Shown piece after piece: positions 1 to 10,765 of a stretch of 64,000 nt of DNA. The position numbers and the translations under genes are program-made. Each line of letters starts with the position of its first letter. Position 1 is the stretch's first letter. This DNA comes from Fomitopsis serialis (taxonomy: Eukaryota > Basidiomycota > Agaricomycetes > Polyporales > Fomitopsidaceae), in assembly GCF_022376445.1 (NCBI RefSeq), contig NW_025954994.1, positions 302,555 through 366,554 on the forward strand, written 5' to 3'. The notes under the pieces are model-generated. The model was not told the DNA's origin. It did not search any database and saw nothing but the letters and a program-made list of their open reading frames with translations.

Positions 1-722
1 AAGCTCCTCAAGGCCGTCGGCAGCATCCAGGACCGGTATCGGGAAGCTGTGATGGACGAGGATGCTCTGGCACAATGGGAATTCCCGGTGTTGCCTGGGT
101 CGCACTTGAACATGACCAACCCGATCCTTGAGTTCGTGAAGTTCTCTTGCGCAGTGTACGCGCTTGCGAAGGAGTACCAGATGAGGTCGACCTCCTGAAG
201 CGTAACCTCCTCGACCTCGTCGGTGTCCGGGAGTTCGCGAGCGAGGCTGCCTTCCACAGCCCATGCGAGCCCCTTATCCTGTCGAACGTGCCTTGCCGAC
301 ACTGTGATGCCCTCCGAGACTTTGACTTCTGCCGAGACCCAGAGCTCCTTCCAAACAACCTCGAGGTGAATGCGCGGTGGCTCTGCGGTAATTGCGGTGG
401 CGAGTACGATCGTACGATGATTGAGTTCGCCCTGATGGACATCGTATGGGATCTCGAACGACGGTTCTCCCAGCAAGACCTCCGATGCGGGAAGTGCAAG
501 CATATACGATCCGACAACTTATCGCGCCACTGTGGATGCTCCGGAAGTTACCAGCTGACGACGAACAAAGCTGATGTGCGTCGGAAGCTGCGGACTATCG
601 TCAATGTATCGATCGCCCATAATTTGAATCGTTTGAAGGTCTGTCTGGCAGCAATGTGCGTTTTCCGGTCGCTAATCACCGCTTCACAGGAATGCTCGCA
701 AACTGTACTCACGCACTGGTAG
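1..722 (+). CDS. POL2: DNA polymerase epsilon catalytic subunit, C-terminal part (5' cut by window; one frame break)
   Basis: This is the C-terminal end of the leading-strand replicase subunit Pol2/POLE, nuclear. Frame 1 from base 1 encodes a stretch containing LPGSHLNMTNPILEFVKF, typical of the region before the C-terminal cysteine modules. The protein then continues in frame 3 with DEVDLLKRN. Two four-cysteine modules follow: CRHC paired with CGNC, then CGKC paired with CGC. In the family these bind metal and dock the B subunit (Dpb2/POLE2). An intron at 639-689 (51 bp, branch-like gctaatc) joins LNRLK to ECSQTVLTHW and the stop at 720-722. The switch from frame 1 to frame 3 near 165-175 has no usable intron. 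Adding one G (GAGTACC to GAGGTACC) would restore the frame, so it is either a one-base loss in a G run or an assembly error. Family identity is very secure; whether the copy is functional is open. Confidence 0.93.
639..689 (+). other. Last intron of the Pol epsilon gene
   Basis: GT...AG intron of 51 bp with a CTAAT-type branch sequence 17 nt before the acceptor. Splicing joins AAG to GAATGC and gives a C-terminal tail typical of fungal Pol2, whereas reading through gives an unrelated tail. Confidence 0.85.
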
Positions 723-1539
723 CCGGATTCTACGTACTACATTTTACCCCATTGTCGTCGCTGTCGTCTTGCATCGCATTCTGTATTGTACTAGATCTGT
801 AGCATTAGACACCACATCTCCACGTCGACAATTCATTCATGCCCGTACACTTACACCGGACCACGAAACTGGCCATGCATGACCCTACGACGTGCCCTCT
901 GCCGTCTGTGTAAAATGTTGGGTATGAGACTTTCTACTTAGTGGTTATTGAAAGTGTCCTATGAACACGACTCCTCCCCTATATCCGCGCGCGGTGCCGC
1001 GTCAGGAGGAGGAGGAGGGTATTCACCAGGTCCTAGACTGGGTTCGACGCGCCTGTGGCTGAAAGATCGGGCCGCGATCTCGGTGGTGCCGCCTGTCTGC
1101 ACGTCGACTCGGGTGACATTGTCTTGCATTCACCCCAGCTTTGTGTTGCAGATTCAGCCTGGCCCTCTCACCTATCCGGAACCTGATTGACCTGTCTGTC
1201 GCCCTATATGGCGCAATGTCTGCGGAAGAGCGACCTCTGTAGCAGTGCATACATCATTCAAGTCACCACCGAATCTGCCATGCCGTGGCAACGAATCCCG
1301 ACAATCCCTATCGCGCAACTCTGAACCATGGCGCGGAAATTCGGACTTTCCTTGCTCATACAGGGAGACCCAGGATGAGTGGTCAATGCAGAGCAGTCTC
1401 GTCTAACAATTGAATGGCGCTTCGTGTCTCAGTACAATGCATGAGCTCGATAGCGACGTGGCGGCTCACTTTGACACAGTGACTCGTACGTGCCATGCAT
1501 TGTTCTTAATCCTGCTTCCTTCTTTTCTTGTGATGGCCC
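723..1539. other. Intergenic, no gene recognised
   Basis: This stretch should hold the 3' UTR of the Pol epsilon gene. Only short overlapping ORFs with no recognisable product are seen, plus a short GGA run near 1005-1019. Confidence 0.5.
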
Positions 1540-1850
1540 ATTGGACCCGTCTGCGCTTGCCAGAAGGTTGCCTCAGGGTATAAATACCCCTTCGCGTCGT
1601 GTTCCCTGCGTCGAAATCAGCTCTCACCGCCCCGTTTCTTCTGGGCATGCCATCCTATCTGCTCCTCTGCCACTCGGCGCGATACTCTCCTCTCTCTACA
1701 GCGATGTGGTGTTTTCTGTACTCGTTACTATTCCTTCTAACCAACATTCGCGTCAAAGCGCTCGTCTGTGGCGTTGACTTCGACGAAGGATGGCAAACAG
1801 TACTTCAGGGTAAGTCTTTGCTATCTATTGACCTTTAGACTGACTGGCAG
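1540..1850 (+). repeat. Promoter-plus-first-exon repeat, copy 1 (inverted copy at 31.46-31.70 kb)
   Basis: The sequence around the TATA box (TATAAATA at 1579-1586, inside CAGGGTATAAATACCCC) recurs in inverted orientation at 31460-31700. The match extends downstream to a conserved block reading TTCCTTCTAACCAAC in both copies. A hydrophobic short ORF here (start 1705, MWCFLYSLLFLLTN) ends at a good donor (CAGG|gtaagtc, about 1810), so it looks like a promoter with a first exon of the zinc-finger family neighbourhood. No intact downstream exon chain was found. I read it as a gene remnant or duplicated 5' region. Confidence 0.5.
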
Positions 1851-2630
1851 TGTCGTCGTTTCAGTGGCTAGCCTACCGGCCAGCGCACTACGCAGCACTG
1901 TTCGACCGAAGGCAGGCGCTTCAAGTCCTTAAGCGTCGCAGCGGGCATTCACCAATCCTGCACCAGCCGTGTACGCCGTACGTTCCACTGGGAATCTCAT
2001 GTGGAAATCAGAGAAGTGTCGTGGAGTATCGCCTACTCGGGCTTCCACTGGTCATCAGCAGTGCTCCGCCGGCGGTCCCCGGGCAGGGACTTGTTCATCG
2101 ACAGCCCAGTCCGGACGGCCTCGCACCTCAGTCGCCTACAAGTGTGTGCCAGTTCAACTTCGTTTGTTTGGACTCCTTGACGCTCGACTGGCGTAGAGCT
2201 CACCTCGGACGGCTGAGGCATCGGTGACAACGGCCCGCCGACATCTGTACCCGGGCGCGGAGAGTCTGTCTGCGAAAACGAGGCCGAGGCGTCATTGAGA
2301 GCCTAGTATGAAGACCGCGATGCAAACTCCGGGATTCGCGGCCCCTTAGGATGATGAGGAGACGTTCGAGCCCGCAGTCATCGTTGCTGTTCATGCGGTC
2401 AAAAGTACCGACACACGGAGGCGCGTCGAGGAACGTAAGTGTCGTATGACGAAGCTTGGGAACACGGATGTTAACCTCGCTTCACCGCAGGCGGACTGGC
2501 CTTCGCGAAAAACGCAGAGCGAGGCGATAGCACGCGGACAACCACTCTAGCGACGGCTCTGCCACAGCGTCGTCCCCCTCCCCCGAGTCAACCTGGGTCG
2601 GTGCCCATATCTGTACAGGACTTCACCACC
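1851..2630 (+). other. Probable decayed exons upstream of the zinc-finger pseudogene
   Basis: Splice-like sites occur (acceptor tcgtttcag near 1863; donor aacgtaagtg near 2428; acceptor cttcaccgcag near 2490), and the ORF at 1850-2227 is Pro/Ser-rich like the N-terminal exons of the intact paralogues. No continuous coding chain can be built, so this is best read as the decayed 5' part of the copy that follows. Confidence 0.3.
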
Positions 2631-3270
2631 GTTAAATGCCTCGTTCGGAAAACGCTACCGCTTTCCTTCGACGTCAGAAGGTTACACGTCGATCATCAGA
2701 CCGCTCAAGAGCAAGCTTCCGAAGCACTCGAGCACTGTTCGCGGGGCCGACGACACCTGCTTCTCAGCAACCACCGATGATATCTCGGCACATATGCAGC
2801 TCGTCCAGGACGCGCCCCCGTTTCCCTGCGCCATTGAAGGGTGCACTGCATTAATCACTCCGACGAGGGAGGGGCCTGAGGAGCACTCGGGCACTGTTCG
2901 CTGGGTCGATGGCGACTCATACATCCTCGACAATCCCGACCCTCGATTCTGCCCATGGCCGGAATGCAGGATTCATTTGAGAAGACGAACAGACGCGACT
3001 GCGTCATATCCTGGAGTACCACGGGTCCTTCGCGACGTACCGTTGCCTAGTCTGCCACCGGGAGGTATCATGGGTGAACCGCAGCATGAGGAGGCATGTG
3101 GCTGACTGCCTCAGGAAGTGAGTGAATTGACGAGATTTTCGCGATACAGATGCTGATTCATGTTCACCGTAGACAGGCAGGGAAAACCCCAGTACGTCGA
3201 CCTACTTACGGCACGTCAGCCCGGATCCCAGAGCCCACGTTTCCGCAGTGCGTCTTCGCGATGCCCACAG
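2631..3270 (+). pseudogene. Zinc-finger family pseudogene A (frameshifted relative of the 33-35 kb gene)
   Basis: The translated block from 2776 contains FPCAIEGC and FCPWPECRIHL, matching fingers 1 and 2 of the intact gene at 33-35 kb. After RIHL the frame is lost. Compared with the intact gene, about 17 nt are missing between CATTTGA and AGACGAACAGACG. Beyond the break another frame still encodes RCLVCHREVSW and the RRHVADCLRK end of finger 3. The following intron (donor gtgagtgaattg at 3119, acceptor gttcaccgtag near 3172) is nearly identical to the one in the intact gene, so the copy is a fairly recent duplicate. The first histidine region of finger 1 is also altered. The deletion makes a functional product unlikely. 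Confidence 0.75.
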
Positions 3271-3350
3271 GACGCATCAATGAGATGCGCCACTGACACG
3301 CATCACGACGTCGACCATAGGATATCCAGTCATAGCATCCGGCACGGGGA

Positions 3351-3462
3351 CAGCGCGAAGTGCGGCATGAGAAAGCATGTAAACGGCTTTCTCACGAAGT
3401 GAGTGAAGTGACGAGATATCCGCGACGCCGATGCTCACTCGTCTACGTGTGTCACAATAGGG
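3351..3462 (+). pseudogene. Zinc-finger family fragment A2 (finger 3 tail plus intron)
   Basis: A short remnant encodes CGMRKHVNGFLTK, resembling the His-Cys tail of finger 3. A donor (gtgagtgaagtgacgag) and an intron body with cgcgacgccgatgctcac follow, parallel to the intron 280 bp upstream. It looks like a partial tandem duplication of the finger 3/intron 4 segment. Confidence 0.5.
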
Positions 3463-3715
3463 AAAGGTCCATTCAGTATTCCTAGTAAGCTTCACAACAC
3501 ATCGACGAGGCGGCTCGGCCAACCTGACTGGAGCCTAACAGCTTCCCGCAAACTTCCTTTCCAACCCTGCTGCCGCCTCCGGCCCCCCTACCTGGTAGCC
3601 GTCTATCAGCTCGTCGTACCCCGTAGCCGTGACGGGCACGACAATGGTCGTTCGGATGACCTAGACGATTTTGACAAAATAGAGGGTATTACTTCGGTCC
3701 CCACCCCTACGGAAG

Positions 3716-5300
3716 ATGACCTCGACACTTATAAGTACACAGCTTGCGTTGGTCTCAACATTGATCGCTCCCTTCGTGGCCACAGAACCCTATACCGCCT
3801 GCCCCTCGACCCTTTGTGCCTATGGCTTCCGCGACTGGAGATCACGGCCACACGCTCTGTGCCTATCCAGTAAGCTCAGCGACGCTTTGACCGAGGGCCG
3901 AGCTGACGGGATTCAGCAGCTTCAACGCGCAAAACACCCTCCCAGTCCTGCAGCAGCGCCCGGTCGTCCCGCCCACCGCCCTGCAACCTACCTTCACCTT
4001 CTCGTACCCCATACCCGGCAGAGTCACGGCCACCAACGTAGGGCACGCGCACCACTTCCCTCCGTAAGTCTTAGCGAAACTTCACCAAGTGGCCCACCTA
4101 ATCGGGTCTCAACAGCTACTATGGTCAGCGCCCTGCCATGCATCAGCCGTTATGCCCTATTCGGTCCCGCAGGTTATGGTGATCCACCGGCTCCTGTGGC
4201 CGCGGGGCCTTCCACCATGACCACCACAACCTCAGTGGCCCGCCCTTCAAGGGGGAGACGTATCGAATCTCCGGCCTCCAGGCCCGAGTCTGTGGCCATG
4301 CCTACGACGAACCCCGCGACATCCGACGACATTGAACCGTATATGTAGCGACTCGGGATCCCGCCCACATTGTGTGTGGCGTAGTTCGCTGTACACGGTC
4401 AATCGTAAATACGAAGCAAGGCTACGACGTCACCTCCAAGTGACTCACTCACGCCCCGACGGCAGCAGTATTTTGGACAGCGCGGAGGTCCGCTATTGTC
4501 CGTGGGAGTGCTGTGGTCGGATTGATTTGCGGGGAGAACCATGGGAGGCCTAGTCTGCTATGCGACGAAGTACAGACAATGAGGGAGAGGAGCATGGTGG
4601 CACACGTGAAATTATGTCGGAAGCAGTGAGTGTGAGGCATCCCAACGTCTACGATTTGTACTAATCCGAGCTGTACCACAGACAGGCCAAAAATGGAGCT
4701 AAGCCTCACGCAGAGATGTCAACGCCGGACGATTCGGATCACAACGAACGCCCCGACTCGGAACCCTCCAGCAGCTCAACCACCTCTCCGGTCACAGCGC
4801 CTGCTGTGTCCTGTGACGCTCATACAGGCTCCTTCGGGCTGCAGCCACCATCGAGATGCGGGCGTATGACCTCTGACAGCCAGGTGGGGCTGAGCCAGGG
4901 CGGGGGGATGGACGACCTCAACCGAGGCTCCAACGGTGCCATGCACGTATGTGATCGTCGGGTTCGCACAGGATAGGACCGAAGTTGAAAATACGACCGA
5001 CTCGGAGGACGGAGAAAATTCAGTGGCAGTCAAGACGGGAACTCCTGTTCTGGCGGCCTCGTGGCCACTGTCCAGGACACCGTAGGCGTCGACGAGCAAC
5101 ACTATATCACGGCGGGCGCACCCACGATGCGGACTCCTGACCCACCGCTGTTCAGCCTTCCCGCCCCGGGCCCTGACGTGCTCGAGGAGTTCTTGAGTAA
5201 TCTTTTCCCGGAGGGTATTTGCGTAGCCTGGGCCTCCTGTTGACGTTGCGTCTGCATCGTTGTCTGGCTCTTCCCTCTGTGGCGAAACAATCAACGACGA
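3716..5300 (+). pseudogene. Zinc-finger family pseudogene E (divergent copy)
   Basis: The block at 4440-4540 encodes HSRPDGSSILD and YCPWECCGRIDL, aligning with the finger 1/2 region of the intact paralogues (HILD...FCPW.EC). Upstream, a Pro/Ser/Thr-rich ORF (3716-4348) with an internal donor (gtaagtctta near 4063) and acceptor (gtctcaacag near 4113) resembles the N-terminal exons. Downstream, a finger-3-like tail ends at a donor (gtgagtgtgagg near 4628), and an acceptor near 4681 opens an acidic Ser/Asp-rich exon. In-frame stops (4346-4348 and 4551-4553) and missing finger residues argue for decay. A heavily diverged gene with a different exon chain is not excluded. Confidence 0.45.
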
Positions 5301-7950
5301 CACAGGGATCCGCAGAAGACACGTACGAAGCCTCGCTGACGGTTTCCCGCAGGCCGCCTCCGCGCGAGAGCACAACTTGCATATACCACCTATCCCGCTT
5401 GGATGGTATCTTCTTCGTCAACGGGCCCTCCGCCTCCGAGGGCGCCCACTTGCTCGATGGTGCCGTGGAGACTGAACGAGCCCCTCGCCTGTTAAACGTT
5501 TGCGTGCTCTTTGTTCGGCACGGGCGCCTATCTTTCTTGGGTTTGTTGACGATTCAGAACCAGTGCAGAACAACTAACTGGTCGCTAACATTGTACGTGT
5601 TAGGGTATTACAGAACCCATCAAGTCCCGCCTCAGCGAAGGCGACTGCGACATGGTTCCTCAGGTTGAGTTGTCTGGCTCGCTACTAGGAGGCTAGTACC
5701 ACAGTCGTGACCGCCTGTCGTCTCCGATCAACCTTCAGACTGCGGCGAGACGGACTCAAAGCTAGGCAGTGGACGTCACACTCGGGAAATAGTGCCTCGG
5801 ACGGGCTACTTATTGTTGACGTTACTTCCTGACTTGGAGTCGACGTAGATCCCGCCCAACTTGGCTTGGCTGCGCCGCCTGAATCTTCCCTCGTATGTCC
5901 ACAGTGGGTTATGCGGTACAGATTGAGCGAGGTTGGATGCATCAGTGCTCCTTCAAGCTTCAAGTTCCACTTACTTCGCTACGCATGCCGTGCTCGTGGG
6001 GCGCAGCTTCTGACTTGCGGGGATTCCCTTGAACACGATTAATAGCCAGCGATCTACGCGTCTCGCGTGATCGACAGCCATAGATTTTGGGACGGAAACG
6101 TTCGATACTATGCCCACCTCCTATATCCAGTCAGAACCTTGTCTGTGCCTGCGTGCATTCCTGTCACCGTTCGACTTTTGTCGCTGCTCATTGTAAGTGG
6201 TGGTCGGTTCCAGAGAGTTGTCAGCCAGAGAAGTTTATCAACACGTCTAGACCACATCGATTATGATGAGCACTGTCTGCTAAGACGCGGTCGAGTCTGC
6301 GTGACAGGGACTCGGGAGTACTAGTACTTACCGCGAGTCTGCCGTCCCGTGTTCACGACAGCCTGAGGAGAAAGAGGGCACGGCGAAACGCAGTCAGATA
6401 TATGCATACATGCGGGACGCAGCAACGAGTTGAGAGCCTGAGAGTCTTACCAGATGTAACGCGAGTCGCGCGACGCGCTGTGAGACTATTGCGCGCGACC
6501 AACGTGATCGTGTTTCGTGGCTGTAAATCGGGTCAGCCCGGAGAGCCTACGGACCAGCCAGCCTCTTGCTGACGGTGACTGTCGACCGACGTCCACTGGC
6601 AATGATCCTCGACGAGCGTTCTCATACTTTCCAGCTGATGCTACGCCATGATCGGTACTGCGACGGAGGACACTTTATGCTGAAAACACTGGGATGGGCC
6701 GCCTCGCAGGTAAACGGGCAAGTACTTTTAAGTACACAACCGCGGTCCTAGTCAAAACGAGTCTGTCAGACGGCTGCAGGGCCATGCGCGGCCTGACCCC
6801 AAGGTCATGAAGACCAATGCCGAGAAAACCATCGTTTATGGTAACGTTACCGTCTAGTAAAACACGGTAAGCAACGCTCCGGCCTGCAGGCTTCTACGAG
6901 ACCGTCCGGCGCATTTTTCCCCTGACCCGTGTTGAGAGAATGCTTCAGTCTGTCGAGGTATCAATCGGAGTGGGACTTAACCTGCATCCGTGTCTCCACG
7001 ACTTACTGAAACACTACTCTATGTCCTGATCGCGCACGCGACCTTCCGTGCGTTGAGTCGATCCTTAAAATTGCCCCTGACTTGCCGTTGGTTGACTTAT
7101 CCCACAAGGGCGCTGAGCGTCAGACTCGGATGGGCAAGCTATGCGAGGTCCCTCCGAGTCTCTGATATACTATCCTTGCCAGCGAGACAGGGACAATCAT
7201 TGCCCCGGAGGTCTGTACGTTTTAGGTGACCTACCGCAACACGAGAACAAACATCTTGCTTCTGTATGTCAGAACGTGACTGTCGATAGCGGAATAGCTG
7301 CGACAGTCTCGTGTCAAGGCCTTACCCGTCCTTCTCTTATATATTTTCAATATCGTACACGATCCACGAATTGTCATTTGAGGGTGATTGACATTGCCCG
7401 GATGATGCCTGGTGTGCATTACGATATACAGGTATCGTCGTGAGTGAAGATACTGACAGATTTTATTTCGCAGAGGATGCACTCATGTCTTCGTCTGAGT
7501 ACTCTCGCACATCGATGTACTCCACTCAAAATTCATCTGTCGTACGTGACGGCGAGGCGGCAAGGGACGGTGTGTTAGACGTGACAACCGTCCGACGGAA
7601 CTGGACTAATCATCTGTGCAGTTAGCAGCAACTGTCACGCTACGAATATCTGCTATGTTCGTCGAATAAAAGCAACGAGCACCTGGTGCCAATGTAAGTA
7701 GACGTTTTCTCAACTGTGTTGTTTGTGTTCACAATAATTGACACTTTAGGATGCCTGTCAGTGTCCGTCCGAGTCACACACGCTCTCAACTTGCGGATTG
7801 AACCACTCAAATGCAGCTTCTACTGGACACAAAAGTACGCTTTTGCCGTGTAACAGGCATGTAGCTATTTGAAACATCTGCAATGGTTCAAGATCGTCGG
7901 GTTTCTTAGAGCGGATGGGAGCGTCTTTGCGCGAGGCTGAAGGGGGAAGC
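5301..7950. other. Intergenic, no gene recognised
   Basis: No ORF here shows a family resemblance. Scattered splice-like motifs suggest further decayed gene copies, but nothing can be joined with confidence. Confidence 0.4.
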
Positions 7951-7990
7951 GATGTAACACGGTCACGTGGTACGTGGCCTCGGGACGCGT
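7951..7990 (+). promoter_or_regulatory. Conserved upstream block of the zinc-finger genes (copy B)
   Basis: A ~40-bp block containing ACACGGTCACGTGG, then TACGTGGCCT and GGGACGCG lies about 200 bp before the start codon at 8167. An almost identical block lies upstream of the paralogue at 35483-35525 (-), while sequence around it has diverged. It contains a CACGTG palindrome and a second ACGTGG 7 bp on, so a bHLH-type or self-regulatory site is possible. Confidence 0.55.
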
Positions 7991-8040
7991 TCTCTTTGTG
8001 CTTTTCAGACCCCGCCGCGCAGTGGCGAAGGTGGCGCGTC

Positions 8041-8047
8041 CTTAATA
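8041..8047 (+). promoter_or_regulatory. TATA-like CTTAATA of zinc-finger gene B
   Basis: CTTAATA lies 120 bp before the start codon, followed by ggctggccacg. The paralogue carries the same CTTAATA at 35431-35437 (-), about 95 bp before its start codon. Confidence 0.4.
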
Positions 8048-8166
8048 GGCTGGCCACGCTTGTAACTGTTCTCATCCACATACCCCCACCTCCTACCCCC
8101 TTCAACTACACATCGGACCCCCACAAAGCCAACCATTACCTCTCTGTTCACTCTACAACTCGTAAC

Positions 8167-10433
8167 ATGAACCCGACATATGTTCCTAACACTGCTACCA
8201 ACTCTTATGGGTAAGTCTTTTGTACGCTTTGTTGAGCTCGGAGTCGCAGACTTGACGTCGACAACCATTCCAGTGCCCTTCAGCACCAACAACCACTGGA
8301 GGTTCCACCACCGCCGACCACCCCCCAAGTGCCACTGTTCCCCCGACTCCCCCTGCAGGCGGCCGGCTTCCACACCCCATCTTTCCACGCGATCACATCG
8401 TGGCCCTCCACAGCGGTACCAACCGTATCCTCCTCGCCCTGTGGCCTCGACGCCACCCTCGGCTCCGCAGCTCTTTGTGTCTCCGGCGCCTATGGACTGG
8501 GCGCCTACGTCGATCCCAGCGAGAGAACGTGAGTGGCGTTCCGCTTTCTCCCAAGGGCAGAACTGACTGGACCTCGACAGCTCCTGGAACGTACGCGAAC
8601 CCATATTGCCATGGGCTCCGGCACCAGTGGCAGCACCGACGCCCATGCGGGCGTCGACCTCTGCAGCCGGTCGGGCCACGGCTGCGTCCCCGTTCTACAG
8701 TCGGTAAGTCTTCGCAACTTCAATAAGGTTTGAGTGGTTGCAGCCTAACCAAGGACCACTAGGGCTCATGGGGAGATCAACGCGTCTGCGAGTCCGTGGG
8801 CGCTCAGTCCCGTGCAGCTCCCGCAGCTTTACCCTGCGCCTCCCGTGGCCCTCCAAGCGGGGTTTCATGCTCCTGTGGCCGCCAACGCACGTCCCGTGGC
8901 CACCTCTCTGCCGGCTACGCAGCTAGCCACCCAGGAGCGCCCCGCCAAACGCAGGCGTTTGAACTTCGCGGGCAACGCGAGCGCGGGTCCATCGAACGGT
9001 GCAGCGTCCGCCGCCTCGACGCCGGGCCCGAGCGCCGCGGTCTCCGAAGAGGAGACCCAACGGAACATGGTGCTCGTCGGGCCCACGGCGACGACTTTCA
9101 CCTGCAACATTGGCGTATGCAGAGCCCAGGTGGCCCCAACAAACGAGGCGCTCCGGGAGCACCTTGAGGCGGTCCATCCGGACCCCTGCGGAAACATCCT
9201 GGACCGCAGTGGGCCCGGTTTCTGCCCGTGGAACGGGTGCGGGGGCATCCAGATCAGGTCCGCAAAGGAGCGGAATAAGAGCGGGGCGCGGACGATGAAG
9301 ATTCGACATATCCTGGGGCTGCACGGGGCCCTGCGAGCCGACTATCGCTGTCTCGTGTGCGGCAAGGAGAGTCGGTTGGAAACAAAAAAGGGCATGGAGA
9401 AGCACGTGAGGGCGTGCCTCAAAAAGTGAGTGTCGCTCGGTACGATTTGGTAGTGACACGGATGCTGATCTCATTGTTTTTCTGCAACGTCGCCAGATCA
9501 CGCCGGGTAGCGCATACGGCCGGCGCTGACAACACTCGCTTCACAGCGACCACTGCCGCCACGACCCCCGCAGAGCTTCTCGAGTCGGATGATATGAACA
9601 CACCAGGTTTGACAACTGGTGTATCGACCGATGACAGCTACAGTCCAGTGTCACCGCAAGACGTCGCCACGATTCGGATCCCGCGCAAGAGGGCACGCAG
9701 TCCAGCCGTAGCCCCGACGGCTGCTGGCGTCAACGGATACCACGGGGACTTCATCTCCTACCCGCCCACTGGCGCAAGGACGGATTACACACCGTTCGAA
9801 GGCGACGCTGCGCCTGCAGTCAGTGAAGACCCGCCGGCAGCCTGGCAGCTTCAGGCTGCCTACGGGGTCCCCGACTACGCGCCCTTCCCCGACACCAGCC
9901 CCGCGTCGCCCGTCGTCCAACCCGCTGCCCAGGATATCGCCTCCATCACTCATCCATTCCCGAGCTTGCCCGCGAACGACGCGGTACTGTCGTTCGACGA
10001 GGATTTCCCGCCCCCGCCGGACGTCGACCCCGCGGAGGTCACCGCCGCGTTCGACGCGTACATCCGCGAGCAGGCGGGCCTTGACGGCGTCTTCCCACAG
10101 GACGGCCGCGACCTCCGAGTCGGCGGCGCCGGGTTCGCTGGGTCGTCCAGCCCCTCGTACATTGACAGCTGCGATTCCGCGTGGACAGCGGCCGACTTCG
10201 AGGCGCTCGTGCTGCCGACGACTCAGAGCGCGCGGGCCCTCGAGGCGGAGAAGGAGGAGCATGTCGTGCCAGTGCCTGACGATGCGGCCAGCCCTGACTC
10301 GGAGGACGAGCCGGAGCTCTCGGTCGCGGATGCCGCTGCGCTCTTTTTTAAGGAGCTTTGGGGGCAGGACGCACCGACGCTGCCTGAATTTGAGCCCTGG
10401 GACGCGGTCGTGCGATGCCAGTTGGGGTTGTGA
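8167..10433 (+). CDS. Three-finger zinc-finger protein B, putative nuclear regulator (673 aa)
   Basis: Exons 8167-8210, 8274-8528, 8581-8703, 8763-9425 and 9497-10433 join cleanly, all introns in phase 2, to 673 codons. The Pro/Ala-rich N-terminus leads to a basic cluster (AKRRRL) that could be a nuclear localisation signal. Three compact fingers follow. Finger 1 is C-x4-C-x13-H-x4-H (CNIGVC...HLEAVH). Finger 2 is C-x4-C-x22-H-x4-H (FCPWNGC...HILGLH). Finger 3 is C-x2-C-x14-H-x3-C (CLVC...HVRAC). The last exon is acidic and Pro/Ser-rich, like an activation domain. The paralogue at 33-35 kb has the same exon plan. A DNA-binding regulatory role is inferred from this layout; no named family was recognised. 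Intron 3 could also end 9 nt earlier in the same frame, but comparison with copy C supports the cactag acceptor. Confidence 0.82.
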
Positions 10434-10676
10434 TGACGCCTGGTTCGGATCCCCTGCGTGAGTCGACAAGGCGGCTGCGGTGGTCTCCTGTGGTGTTTTG
10501 GATCTCCCTGGTGCGCTTGATCTGCGCGCGTGTATCTTTTTATTTGTTATTTGTGTTCGCTTTCGTGCTGGTTTGTGTTCGTTTTCGTGCTTATTCCTGC
10601 TCGCTCTCGTGCTTACCTGCGGCGTCTACTCCGCACTGTTGTTCAGCATTGCTATTCTCTCGCGCCGTCTGCGCAC

Positions 10677-10765
10677 TTATACCCTTGCTCCACGATACCC
10701 TCACGCTCTTGATACCCGCATTCTAGATACCCACGCCTTCTTGATACCCTCACACTTGATACCCC
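10677..10765 (+). repeat. ATACCC tandem array in the 3' UTR of zinc-finger gene B
   Basis: Six ATACCC hexamers are spaced 15-17 nt apart about 250 bp after the stop codon. Three equivalent units lie downstream of the paralogue at 32844-32885 in the matching orientation, with the shared string TACCCTTGCTC(C/T)ACGATACC. The array is therefore part of the duplicated gene unit and may act in the mRNA 3' UTR. Confidence 0.6.
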
